A stretch of 64,000 bases of DNA from Candidatus Omnitrophota bacterium (GTDB taxonomy: Bacteria > Omnitrophota > Gorgyraeia > Tantalellales > Tantalellaceae). This document shows positions 34,562 to 41,514 of this stretch, in pieces (position 1 is the stretch's first letter; every line of letters begins with the position of its first letter). Below the pieces are notes generated by a model that was not told where the DNA came from, searched no databases, and worked only from the letters and a program-made list of their open reading frames with translations. The stretch covers positions 186,001 through 250,000 of the forward strand of contig WJMH01000010.1 in assembly GCA_014728045.1 (NCBI GenBank), written 5' to 3'. Position numbers and translations under genes: made by a program.

Positions 34562-35739
34562 ATCCCTTTCAATGCTTGTGAAAGTTTTTCCATCGCCAGA
34601 TCGACCTCATCCCTGGTCACTGTTATCGGGGGCATTATACGCAGAACGTTCTTCTGGGTGCAATTTATTAAAAGGCCGTTTGCAGCACACTTCTCGGAAA
34701 CAACGGATGCGTCATCAATGTCTAGCCGGACCCCGACCATCAGCCCCAAACCCCTGACCTCTTTTATCACCTTGTTGGCTTCTTTCATGCCGTTGAGCTT
34801 ATCCACCAAATATTGCCCCATCTTAACGGTGTTATCAAGAAGGTCCTCCTGCTCGATGGCCTCGAAAACACCCAGTGCCGCGGCGCATACTATAGGGCTG
34901 CCTCCGAAGGTCGAAGCGTGAGTCCCCGCGGGAAGAACATCCTTAAGCCGCTCGGAGACGACCAGAGCTCCTATGGGAAGCCCCCCTCCCAGCGACTTTG
35001 CAAGGGTCATCGCGTCCGGCTCTATCCCGAAATGCCTGTATGCGAACATCTCTCCCGTACGCCCCATGCAGGTCTGCACCTCATCAAGAATGATGAGAAT
35101 ATCCTTCTCTTTACAGAAAGCGGCAAGTTCGCGCATGTACTCCTCACCCGCAACATTGATGCCGCCCTCGCCCTGGACCGGTTCAAGCATGACGGCCGCG
35201 GTCTTTTCCGTTACCGAATTGCGGAAGGCATCGATATCGTTGAAGGGAACGTGCCTGAAGCCTGCGGGAAGGGGCGAAAAACCTTTTTTGACCTTGTCCT
35301 GTCCGGTCGCGGTCAGGGTAGCCAGGGTCCTTCCGTGGAAAGACCTTTCCATGGTTATTATTTCGTGCCTTTCGGGATTACCGTACCTGCGTGCGAGTTT
35401 TATCGCTCCCTCGTTGGCTTCCGCCCCTGAATTGGCGAAAAACACTCTGCCCGGGAAAGAATGGTCGATTATCTTCTTTGCCAGGACGGGCTGAAGCTCG
35501 TTATAGTAATTGTTCGAAACATGCAGTATCCTGCCGAGCTGATCCTGCATCCTCCTTACGACAATGGGGTGCCTGTGGCCAATACCGCTGACGGCCCACC
35601 CCGGAAAGAAATCAAGGTATTCCTTGCCGTCTATATCCCGCACGCGCGCTCCCTCGCCCTCTACCAGGCAAAGGTCCTGCCGCGAGTACGTCGAAAGGAC
35701 ATATTGCTCATATAACTTTTTCACCTCTTTAAGGTCCAT
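34558..35739 (-). CDS. argD: Acetylornithine aminotransferase
   Basis: This is the PLP transaminase for N-acetylglutamate semialdehyde to N-acetylornithine. The 393-residue protein has FPGWAVSGIGHRHPIVV, FFANSGAEANEGAIKLAR and RSFHGRTLATLTATGQ. The PLP aspartate is in LIILDEVQTCMGRTGEMFA and the lysine in MTLAKSLGGGLPIGALV. In this operon it serves arginine; a second role as succinyl-DAP aminotransferase is not needed because DapL is present. It starts 9 bases after argB and overlaps argF by 4 bases. Confidence 0.94.
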   Translation of the reverse strand: MDLKEVKKLYEQYVLSTYSRQDLCLVEGEGARVRDIDGKEYLDFFPGWAVSGIGHRHPIVVRRMQDQLGRILHVSNNYYNELQPVLAKKIIDHSFPGRVFFANSGAEANEGAIKLARRYGNPERHEIITMERSFHGRTLATLTATGQDKVKKGFSPLPAGFRHVPFNDIDAFRNSVTEKTAAVMLEPVQGEGGINVAGEEYMRELAAFCKEKDILIILDEVQTCMGRTGEMFAYRHFGIEPDAMTLAKSLGGGLPIGALVVSERLKDVLPAGTHASTFGGSPIVCAAALGVFEAIEQEDLLDNTVKMGQYLVDKLNGMKEANKVIKEVRGLGLMVGVRLDIDDASVVSEKCAANGLLINCTQKNVLRIMPPITVTRDEVDLAMEKLSQALKGI

Positions 35740-35748
35740 CTATCCCCC

Positions 35749-36603
35749 TTATCCGTGTACAATCTCGGTACCAATACCCTTATCGGTGAATATCTCCAAT
35801 AGAAGCGCATGCGATAGCTTGGCGTTGACTATATGTGATTTGCGTACGTCCCCCTTCAGAGCATGCAGGCACGCCCTGGCCTTGGGCACCATCCCGGCCT
35901 TTATGACCTTGGTCTCTATAAGGTGTTCCGCCGTCTCAAGCGTCAGCGAATGAAAGAGTGTCCCGGGATCGTTCTCCTGCTTCATAACGCCGCGGACATT
36001 GGTAAGAACGACGAATTTTTCCGCGTCCAGCGCGATAGCAAGGTTACTGGCCGCCTCATCCGCGTTGATGTTGTAAAGCTTTCCGTCCTTGCCTTTGCCT
36101 ACCGGGCATATCACAGGAATGATGTTGGTATCGATAAGCCGGTTAAGTATGGTCGTATCTATAGACTTCACGCTTCCGACGAACCCCAGGTCAGGCCCTT
36201 CCCTTTTAACGGCCTGTATCATGTTATTCTCTTTGCCGCTGAGACCGAAAGCCTCCCCGCCCAGTTCGTTTATCTCGTTAACCAGTTCTGCGTTGACTTC
36301 CATCAGAACCGAATCGACTACGCCCATCGATCTCTCACAGGTAACGCGCAGTCCGTCAACGAACCGGGTCTCGATATTGGCCTCTTTAAGGCCCTTGGTT
36401 ATATTAGGCCCCCCGCCATGGACGAGTACGGGTTTCATGCCGGCATAACGCATGAAGACCATATCCTGAAGGACCATGTTCCTTGTGGGCGCATCATGCA
36501 ATGAGCTGCCCCCGAACTTGATCACGACCACCTTATTGAAGAACTTCTTGATATAAGGAAGTGCTTCTATAAGAACTTCGCTTTTTTTAATGGCTTCTTC
36601 CAT
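35749..36603 (-). CDS. argB: Acetylglutamate kinase
   Basis: It phosphorylates N-acetylglutamate. The 284-residue amino-acid kinase begins with an N-terminal helix (EEAIKKSEVLIEALPYIKKF) of the kind that makes hexamers in arginine-feedback-sensitive enzymes such as Thermotoga and Pseudomonas NAGK. The catalytic region starts VVVIKFGGSSLHD, followed by VLVHGGGPNITKGL and later NINADEAASNLAIALDAEK. Presence of the N-helix suggests allosteric inhibition by arginine; this is inferred from the family. It is 21 bases after argJ and 9 before argD. Confidence 0.95.
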   Translation of the reverse strand: MEEAIKKSEVLIEALPYIKKFFNKVVVIKFGGSSLHDAPTRNMVLQDMVFMRYAGMKPVLVHGGGPNITKGLKEANIETRFVDGLRVTCERSMGVVDSVLMEVNAELVNEINELGGEAFGLSGKENNMIQAVKREGPDLGFVGSVKSIDTTILNRLIDTNIIPVICPVGKGKDGKLYNINADEAASNLAIALDAEKFVVLTNVRGVMKQENDPGTLFHSLTLETAEHLIETKVIKAGMVPKARACLHALKGDVRKSHIVNAKLSHALLLEIFTDKGIGTEIVHG

Positions 36604-36624
36604 GACCCAACGCCTCTTGTCTTT

Positions 36625-37815
36625 TTATGTCGTATAAAACGAATTAAGTGTTATGTATTTCTTTGATATATCACAGCTGTAGACCGTGGCTTCCCCCCTG
36701 CCCGCATGCAGATTAACGTCGATGCGCACATTCTTGCCCTTGAAAACCGAGCTTGAGCGGCGGTTAACTTGAACGACCGCTTTGCCGTTTTTGAAAAAGG
36801 TGACCCCGTCAAGAGCGATCTCGATCCTATCGGGATCGAACTTAACCCCGCACGATCCGGCGGATGAGGCTATCCTCCCCCAGTTGGGATCGCCTCCAAG
36901 AACAGCACATTTAACGAGCAGTGACCCGGCAATAGCATCAGCGACCTTCTTGGCGTCCTTTTTGCTCTTTGCGCCGGCGACATTGACCTCGATGAACTTA
37001 CTGGCACCTTCACCGTCGCGAACCACCATCTGGGCAAGATCCCTGCACACCTTCTCGAGGTGTTCCCGGAAAAGCCTGTAATCCTTCCCTCGTGTGCCGA
37101 TAAGCGGGTTGCCGGCTTCCGCGTTGGAAAGGACCATCACGGTATCATTCGTGCTCATATCCCCGTCAACTGTTATAGCGTTGAAGGAGGTCTCATTACT
37201 GTGCAGAAGAGCTTTTTTGAGCGCCTGGCGCGATATATTCGCATCGGTCATTATGTAGCAGAGCATGGTCGCCATACTCGGGTCGATCATACCCGCCCCC
37301 TTGGCGATTCCGGTTATCCTTACCGTCTTGCCGCCTGAGGAGAATTTACTGGAGGAGACCTTGCTTGTGATATCCGTGGTCATTATGCCTTCCGCCGCGG
37401 CGAAAAGCCCCTTCCTGGAGAGCCCTTCGATCAAAACAGGCATTCCCTTTATTATCGGGTCCATATCCATGGTCTGGCCGATTATTCCCGTGCTGGATGA
37501 AAGGACCTGTTTATCTTCTGCTCCTATAAGCCCGGCCATACGGCTGCATATTTCACGTGCATCCCTGATGCCCTGACGACCGGTCATGCAATTTGCATTA
37601 CCGCTGTTAATGACGATCGCCCTTACCTGAGGGTTCTTCTTAAGCCGCTGCCTGGCAAGCACGACCGGGGCGGCCTTGACAACATTGTTCGTAAAGACCG
37701 CGGCTACCCTGCACATCTGTTCCGAATAAATGAGCGCCAGGTCCTTTCTCTTCCTCTTGACTCCGCAGTTGATCCCGTTAGCCAGAAACCCTTTCGGCAA
37801 TTTATGTTCCGCCAT
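36625..37815 (-). CDS. argJ: Glutamate N-acetyltransferase / ornithine acetyltransferase
   Basis: ArgJ moves the acetyl group from N-acetylornithine to glutamate, so the pathway recycles acetyl. The 396-residue precursor is self-cleaved between Ala 182 and Thr 183 in the conserved MATMLCYIMTDA motif, giving alpha and beta chains; the threonine becomes the nucleophile. Also visible are AIVINSGNANCMTG and GIAKGAGMIDPS, and the C-terminal INVSAGR-like block DVNLHAGRGEATVYSCD. No argA or argE is in the window. Whether it also makes N-acetylglutamate from acetyl-CoA cannot be told. It follows argC by 10 bases. Confidence 0.95.
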   Translation of the reverse strand: MAEHKLPKGFLANGINCGVKRKRKDLALIYSEQMCRVAAVFTNNVVKAAPVVLARQRLKKNPQVRAIVINSGNANCMTGRQGIRDAREICSRMAGLIGAEDKQVLSSSTGIIGQTMDMDPIIKGMPVLIEGLSRKGLFAAAEGIMTTDITSKVSSSKFSSGGKTVRITGIAKGAGMIDPSMATMLCYIMTDANISRQALKKALLHSNETSFNAITVDGDMSTNDTVMVLSNAEAGNPLIGTRGKDYRLFREHLEKVCRDLAQMVVRDGEGASKFIEVNVAGAKSKKDAKKVADAIAGSLLVKCAVLGGDPNWGRIASSAGSCGVKFDPDRIEIALDGVTFFKNGKAVVQVNRRSSSVFKGKNVRIDVNLHAGRGEATVYSCDISKKYITLNSFYTT

Positions 37816-37825
37816 TTTCCCCTCT

Positions 37826-38839
37826 TTAGATTAATCCCGCCTTCTCGTCAAGACCGGACATTATGTTCATGTTCTGCACCGCCTGGCCGCTTGCCCCCTT
37901 AAGGAGGTTATCTATGGCCGAGACGATTATCAGCATCCCTTTTACCACTTTTATGCCGATATCACAATAATTTGTATGGGCGACATCGCTTAATTCAGGC
38001 ATTTCCCCGGGAGCTTTTATGCGCACAAAAGGCTCATCCTGGAAATATTCACTGTACATCTTACGAATATCCTTTTCAGGTGGAAGCCCTTCGTGTTCAA
38101 TATATATGGTCGAAAGTATCCCCCTTTTTACGGGAAGCAGGTGCGGGACGAAACTCACTTCAACCTGTCCTCCGGCATATCCGGAAAGAGTGTTCTCGAT
38201 TTCCGGCATATGCTGATGTTCGTTGGCTTTATAGCATTTGAAATTCTCGTCCACCTCGCTGAAGGAGAGGGCCAGGTCCGCCTTGCGGCCCGCTCCTGTA
38301 GTACCGCTCTTGGAATCTATGACCACCCGTGAACCTTTCTTCAGTACATCTTTGATGACCGGCAGCAGAGCCAGGATTATGCCTGTAGGGTAGCATCCGG
38401 GATTTGCTACAAGTCGGGCGTCCTTGATCTGCTTTCGGTTTATCTCAGGCAGGCCGTATACCGCTTTTGCGATATTGTCTTTATCCGCATGTTCCTTTTG
38501 GTACCATTTCTGGTAAACCTCAGCGGGCAACCTGTAATCGGCGCTTAGATCTATCACCTTCCTGCCCTTTTCCAGGAACTTCGGGGCGTAATCCATGCTC
38601 ACCCTGTGCGGTAACGCAAGGAATATTATATCGCTTTTGGAAGAAACCTCATCCACCTCAAGCATATCACAATAAAGGTCCGTCCTCCCTTTGAAGCGCG
38701 GGTATACATCCCCATATTCCGTTTTTTTGTCGAACCGGGCCGTAAGGCAGGTTATTTCGGCTTCGGGATGCTTCAGAAGAACATCCACAAGCTCCTGCCC
38801 CGAATACCCGGTCGAACCCACTACTGCTGCCTTTACCAT
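37826..38839 (-). CDS. argC: N-acetyl-gamma-glutamyl-phosphate reductase
   Basis: It reduces N-acetylglutamyl phosphate to the semialdehyde with NADPH. The 337-residue protein starts AAVVGSTGYSGQELVDVLLKH (nucleotide fold) and has FLALPHRVSMDYAP. The catalytic cysteine is in ANPGCYPTGIILAL, and the later SGTTGAGRKA and HQHMPEIENTLS are typical of the type 1 ArgC. It is the first gene of the long biosynthesis run, with an AGGAGG ribosome site and a consensus promoter 85-110 bases upstream. Confidence 0.95.
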   Translation of the reverse strand: MVKAAVVGSTGYSGQELVDVLLKHPEAEITCLTARFDKKTEYGDVYPRFKGRTDLYCDMLEVDEVSSKSDIIFLALPHRVSMDYAPKFLEKGRKVIDLSADYRLPAEVYQKWYQKEHADKDNIAKAVYGLPEINRKQIKDARLVANPGCYPTGIILALLPVIKDVLKKGSRVVIDSKSGTTGAGRKADLALSFSEVDENFKCYKANEHQHMPEIENTLSGYAGGQVEVSFVPHLLPVKRGILSTIYIEHEGLPPEKDIRKMYSEYFQDEPFVRIKAPGEMPELSDVAHTNYCDIGIKVVKGMLIIVSAIDNLLKGASGQAVQNMNIMSGLDEKAGLI

Positions 38840-38922
38840 TGTGCCTCCTTACTGCACGAAAAAAATGTAAATATTCTATATAATTAAGCTTATAAATAAT
38901 ATTAAACAAGTATAAAAATCCA

Positions 38923-38951
38923 AGTATAGAATAAATGTGCTTTCCTGTCAA
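38923..38951 (-). promoter_or_regulatory. Strong promoter of the arg-lys-fol-pan-nad gene run
   Basis: The minus strand has TTGACA (38946-38951), a 17-base spacer and TATACT (38923-38928), followed by an AT-rich leader of about 75 bases before argC. I see no clear ARG box. The leader has repeated AAGTATA words, but no palindrome good enough to call. Confidence 0.85.
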
Positions 38952-38984
38952 CCATAAACACTTTCGGTCGATGTTTCATGAAGA

Positions 38985-39021
38985 AATAAAAAAGCGGGCC
39001 ACTTTTCCAAGTGACCCGCTT
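38985..39021 (-). terminator. Intrinsic terminator of rplM-rpsI
   Basis: Just after rpsI a 13-pair stem with one G-T wobble (arms 38992-39004 and 39009-39021, loop of four bases) is followed on the minus strand by a run of T. It ends the ribosomal operon ahead of the arg promoter. Confidence 0.93.
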
Positions 39022-39044
39022 CAAAAAACCTGTTAGTTCCGGTT

Positions 39045-39440
39045 TTAACGTTTTGAGAACTGGAAATGCTTACGGGCTCTCTTCTGGCCGTATTTTTTCC
39101 TTTCCTTGGCCCTGGGATCGCGTGTAAGGAACCCTTCCTTTTTCAGCGTGAGCCTGAGATTTTCATCACTTTTGACCAGAGCTCTTGATATACCGTGTCT
39201 TAGAGCTCCCGCCTGACCGCTTATTCCCCCGCCGTCAAGAGTAGCTATGATATCGAATTTGTCCTGGGTACTTGTTTTCTCCATCGGTTGCATGACAACA
39301 AGCCTGTGCGTTTCCCTCGGAAAATAATCCTTGAAATCCCTCTTGTTTATCTTGATCTTTCCGTTGCCGGGACGCAGTCTAACCCGCGCCACCGATTCCT
39401 TACGCCGTCCTACAGCCACATATTCAGCTAACGTTTCCAT
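39045..39440 (-). CDS. rpsI: Ribosomal protein S9
   Basis: This small-subunit protein contacts the P-site tRNA with its C-terminal tail. The 131-residue chain has [19 protein letters not shown] at the start, then [11 protein letters not shown]-type middle residues and [19 protein letters not shown]. The tail ends in [22 protein letters not shown]-like basic residues, with the final SKR expected for tRNA contact. It follows rplM by 16 bases, the universal L13-S9 pair, and ends at a terminator. Confidence 0.97.
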   Translation of the reverse strand: METLAEYVAVGRRKESVARVRLRPGNGKIKINKRDFKDYFPRETHRLVVMQPMEKTSTQDKFDIIATLDGGGISGQAGALRHGISRALVKSDENLRLTLKKEGFLTRDPRAKERKKYGQKRARKHFQFSKR

Positions 39441-39456
39441 CTATTTACCTCTTTAG

Positions 39457-39888
39457 TTATAACTTGATCTCTTTAGGCTGCTGCGCAGCATGGGGGTGTT
39501 CGGTCCCCACGTACAATTTCAGCCTTTTCAACATACGTGCGCCTAACTTGTTCTTGGGCAACATGCCCTTTACCGAGTGCCTGATGATATGTTTGGGATC
39601 TTTATCCTGCATCTCCTTGTATGAAATCGTTTTCTGCCCACCGGGATAACCTGAGAATCTCTTGTATAGCTTCTGGTCGGGTTTTTTACCGGTAACTTTT
39701 ACCTTATCGCAATTTATTGCGATCACTCCCGCGCCGTTATCCACGTGCGGAGTGAAATCAGGACGGTTCTTTCCCATAAGCAGCATTGCTATTCCGCTGG
39801 AAGCCCTTCCCAGTATTTTATCCTCCAGGTCTACGATATACCAATCGTGCACGGTATCCTGGTCTTTGATCATTTTGGTCTTCATCAT
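39457..39888 (-). CDS. rplM: Ribosomal protein L13
   Basis: This is an early-assembly large-subunit protein. The 143-residue chain has HDWYIVDLEDKILGRASSG, then HVDNGAGVIAINCDKVKVTGKK, YKRFSGYPGG and a C-terminal LPKNKLGARMLKRLKLYVG followed by HPHAAQQP, all L13 signatures. It is first in the L13-S9 operon. In E. coli L13 represses its own mRNA through a leader structure; here a long hairpin lies in the leader (39921-39967), so similar control is plausible. The start is one of two adjacent ATG codons. Confidence 0.97.
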   Translation of the reverse strand: MMKTKMIKDQDTVHDWYIVDLEDKILGRASSGIAMLLMGKNRPDFTPHVDNGAGVIAINCDKVKVTGKKPDQKLYKRFSGYPGGQKTISYKEMQDKDPKHIIRHSVKGMLPKNKLGARMLKRLKLYVGTEHPHAAQQPKEIKL

Positions 39889-39920
39889 TATATATCTTCC
39901 TTAAGTTGGTGAAATACATT

Positions 39921-39967
39921 AATTTACCGCATCCTACTGTATCAAGCACAATAAGACGCGGTAAATT
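39921..39967 (-). ncRNA. 5'-terminal hairpin of the rplM mRNA leader (candidate L13 leader element)
   Basis: The two 21-base arms (39947-39967 and 39921-39941) pair without a gap around a five-base loop when read as minus-strand RNA. All four imperfect positions are G-U pairs on that strand; on the plus strand they would be A-C mismatches. The predicted transcript start (about 39973) lies just before the hairpin. No U run follows, so it is not a plain terminator. A role in autoregulation by L13 or in mRNA stability is inference. Confidence 0.7.
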
Positions 39968-39979
39968 TCAGAGTTATAG

Positions 39980-40008
39980 AAATTAACATATTGGGTGTAT
40001 TTTGTCAA
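39980..40008 (-). promoter_or_regulatory. Promoter of rplM-rpsI
   Basis: The minus strand has a perfect TTGACA (40003-40008), a 17-base spacer and TAATTT (39980-39985). The -10 is weak, but the same pair of boxes is seen before the phosphate transporter gene. The start would be about 85 bases before the rplM ATG. Confidence 0.6.
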
Positions 40009-40108
40009 GGGATATTACGCCGCTGCGTGGAATTCCCTGAACAGAAACCGGATCGGTCCTATCCCGTCAAAACGCGCAATCCTGCGGTATCCATGAGCTT
40101 AAAGCCCA

Positions 40109-40279
40109 TTATCCTTCGGAAACCACCCTGTAAAGCGCCCTGACCTGATCGCGGTAATAGGCGTTGAAAACCTGTTCGACAGCCCTTTTACTGTTTTTAC
40201 TACGGACGTCGTTGGCTTTCTTGTTCTGCCTGCGCTTTTCATTAAGCGTCACTTTGTGGGTATGAAGTTTCTTCATCAT
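40109..40279 (-). CDS. 56-residue basic protein, third gene of the AbrB-like micro-operon
   Basis: I recognise no family. The product begins MMKKLHTHKVTLNEKRR and is strongly basic over its first 32 residues. The C-terminal part, AVEQVFNAYYRDQVRALYR, could form an amphipathic helix. The ATG overlaps the stop codon of the AbrB-like gene by one base (TGATG), so translation is coupled, and it has no separate ribosome site. The size, charge and place after an AbrB-type regulator would fit a nucleic-acid-binding partner or a toxin of an unknown type, but no catalytic motif is visible. Confidence 0.65.
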   Translation of the reverse strand: MMKKLHTHKVTLNEKRRQNKKANDVRSKNSKRAVEQVFNAYYRDQVRALYRVVSEG

Positions 40280-40479
40280 CACTTCACTCCTTCCTTCTTT
40301 CTGAAAACAACACTTCCATCCTCCTGGACGACGAACGTCACTTTATCCCGGTTCTTGATACCGAAATAATTCTGTAGAACCTTCGGGATAAAGATCTGCC
40401 CCCGGTCTGATACTGTAGCGCTGAACTTGAATTTTAACTTGTTATTCATAGTGTCTGCTGAAAGTAAAATATTAATCAT
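40279..40479 (-). CDS. AbrB/SpoVT-type small DNA-binding protein
   Basis: The 66-residue product holds one swapped-hairpin AbrB domain: FSATVSDRGQIFIPKVLQNY, then FGIKNRDKVTFVVQEDGSV and VFRKKEG. The motif V-x-D-R-G-Q-I-x-I-P-K is the hallmark of this fold, found in transition-state regulators and in MazE/VapB-like antitoxins. The ATG at 40479 overlaps the stop of the 51-residue gene by 4 bases (ATGA), which favours it over a later ATG ten codons on. As an AbrB-fold dimer it is the natural candidate to bind the palindrome at 40677-40694 and repress its own operon; this is inference. Confidence 0.85.
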   Translation of the reverse strand: MINILLSADTMNNKLKFKFSATVSDRGQIFIPKVLQNYFGIKNRDKVTFVVQEDGSVVFRKKEGVK

Positions 40480-40631
40480 TCATGATTGCCGGATAATTCA
40501 AAAGTCCTGCACTCTAGCATTATCCCATCGTCCATACAATTACCCCTTAAGTATTCACCCGCTGTGTTGTACGCTTCATCTTCATCGTAAGCCTCGCATA
40601 CAACCTCTATGACAGTTCTGTACCTCTTCAC
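40476..40631 (-). CDS. 51-residue protein, first gene of the AbrB-like micro-operon
   Basis: The frame starts with GTG at 40631 after a strong GGAGG ribosome site and ends in an ATGA overlap with the AbrB-like gene. The product begins MKRYRTVIEVVCEAYDEDEA and has three cysteines (12, 32 and 41) and an acidic middle. The pattern of a strand (YRTVIEVVCEA), an acidic turn and helix (DEDEAYNTAGEYLRG), and a second strand near the end (MLECRTFEL) suggests a small alpha/beta fold. I cannot name a family. The promoter, ribosome site and coupling make it very likely to be translated. It was easy to miss because of its GTG start and size. Confidence 0.75.
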   Translation of the reverse strand: MKRYRTVIEVVCEAYDEDEAYNTAGEYLRGNCMDDGIMLECRTFELSGNHE

Positions 40632-40665
40632 TCTACCTCCTTTCGTTCAATTTCATCTTTCTATA

Positions 40666-40694
40666 ACAAGTATATAACAAGTATATATACTTGT
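40666..40694 (-). promoter_or_regulatory. Palindromic operator with an extra half-site
   Basis: The sequence ACAAGTATATATACTTGT (40677-40694) is a perfect 18-base palindrome. A further copy of the ACAAGTATAT half-site lies at 40666-40675, 11 bases away in direct orientation. The palindrome fills the space between the -35 and -10 boxes, so a protein bound there would block RNA polymerase. The AbrB-like product is the likely ligand. Confidence 0.75.
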
Positions 40695-40697
40695 CAA
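40669..40697 (-). promoter_or_regulatory. Consensus promoter of the AbrB-like micro-operon
   Basis: The minus strand has TTGACA (40692-40697), a 17-base spacer and TATACT (40669-40674). The predicted start is about 30 bases before the GTG of the 51-residue gene. The boxes overlap the operator at both ends. Confidence 0.85.
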
Positions 40698-40747
40698 ATG
40701 ATTTTTATTATTATTTGGATGTTTCTAATGGGATTTACAGATCTGGG

Positions 40748-41485
40748 TCAGTCGTAGACGATCTTGACCAGGAACAGACCTTTCGCGGGAGCCGTGGGTC
40801 CGGCTTCACTCCTTTTTTTTGCCTTTAGTATCTTTTTCATGCTTCCTGGCGGGAGGTATCCCCTGCCTATATCAACAAGGGTGCCTACAATGTTGCGAAC
40901 CATGTTATAGAGAAAACCTTCCCCTTCGATATCCACGCTGAGGTGAGGCTTCCTGGAAGTGACTCTGATATTGAAGATCCTGCGGACAGAGGACCTCTGT
41001 CTTTTATCGCTCGCCTGAAAGGACTTGAAATCATGCCTGCCCTGCAGACAGGAAGCCTCCCTCTTCATAAGAGAGGTATTCAGCTTATAAGGAACTCTCC
41101 AGGAATACTTCTCGCAAAAGGGATCGCGGTCCTGCTGGTTAAGTATATCATACCTGTAATATTTTCTGCTGGGAGTGAACCTGGAATGGAAACCCGCCGG
41201 CACTTCTTCGGCATCTTTTACCGCGATGTCTACTGGCAGCAGCGCGTTAAGCGCGGCTTTGATGTTCTCAACGTGTATTTTGCCGGATGTTTTGAAATTG
41301 GCCACCTGGGCTATGGCGTGGACTCCGGCATCGGTCCTGCCGGCGCCGTGGACGCAATGGCCCGCGCCGAAGACCTTCTTAACGGCCTTCTGAAGTTCCC
41401 CCTGGACGGTCCTGCCGTTCTTCTGGACCTGCCATCCTTTATAGGCGGTACCATCGTATGCGATAGTGAGTTTTATGTTACGCAT
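40748..41485 (-). CDS. truA: tRNA pseudouridine synthase A
   Basis: TruA makes pseudouridine at positions 38-40 of the anticodon stem. The 245-residue protein starts with IKLTIAYDGTAYKGWQVQ and VQGELQKAVKKVF. It carries the catalytic aspartate in GAGRTDAGVHAIAQVANF, and later RKYYRYDILNQ and HDFKSFQASDKRQRSSVR, all TruA blocks. The ATG at 41485 is chosen because family similarity begins there; 36 extra codons upstream would cover the asd stop region. No clear ribosome site is visible. It is the last gene of the leu-asd set, 29 bases after asd. Confidence 0.94.
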   Translation of the reverse strand: MRNIKLTIAYDGTAYKGWQVQKNGRTVQGELQKAVKKVFGAGHCVHGAGRTDAGVHAIAQVANFKTSGKIHVENIKAALNALLPVDIAVKDAEEVPAGFHSRFTPSRKYYRYDILNQQDRDPFCEKYSWRVPYKLNTSLMKREASCLQGRHDFKSFQASDKRQRSSVRRIFNIRVTSRKPHLSVDIEGEGFLYNMVRNIVGTLVDIGRGYLPPGSMKKILKAKKRSEAGPTAPAKGLFLVKIVYD

Positions 41486-41514
41486 AAAAATTGGGCCGAA
41501 ACAAATATACGGTC

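Noticed and set aside
38840-38945. Arginine repressor box before argC
   Set aside because: AT-rich repeats are present (AAGTATA words), but no sequence matches the 18-base ARG box well on both halves.
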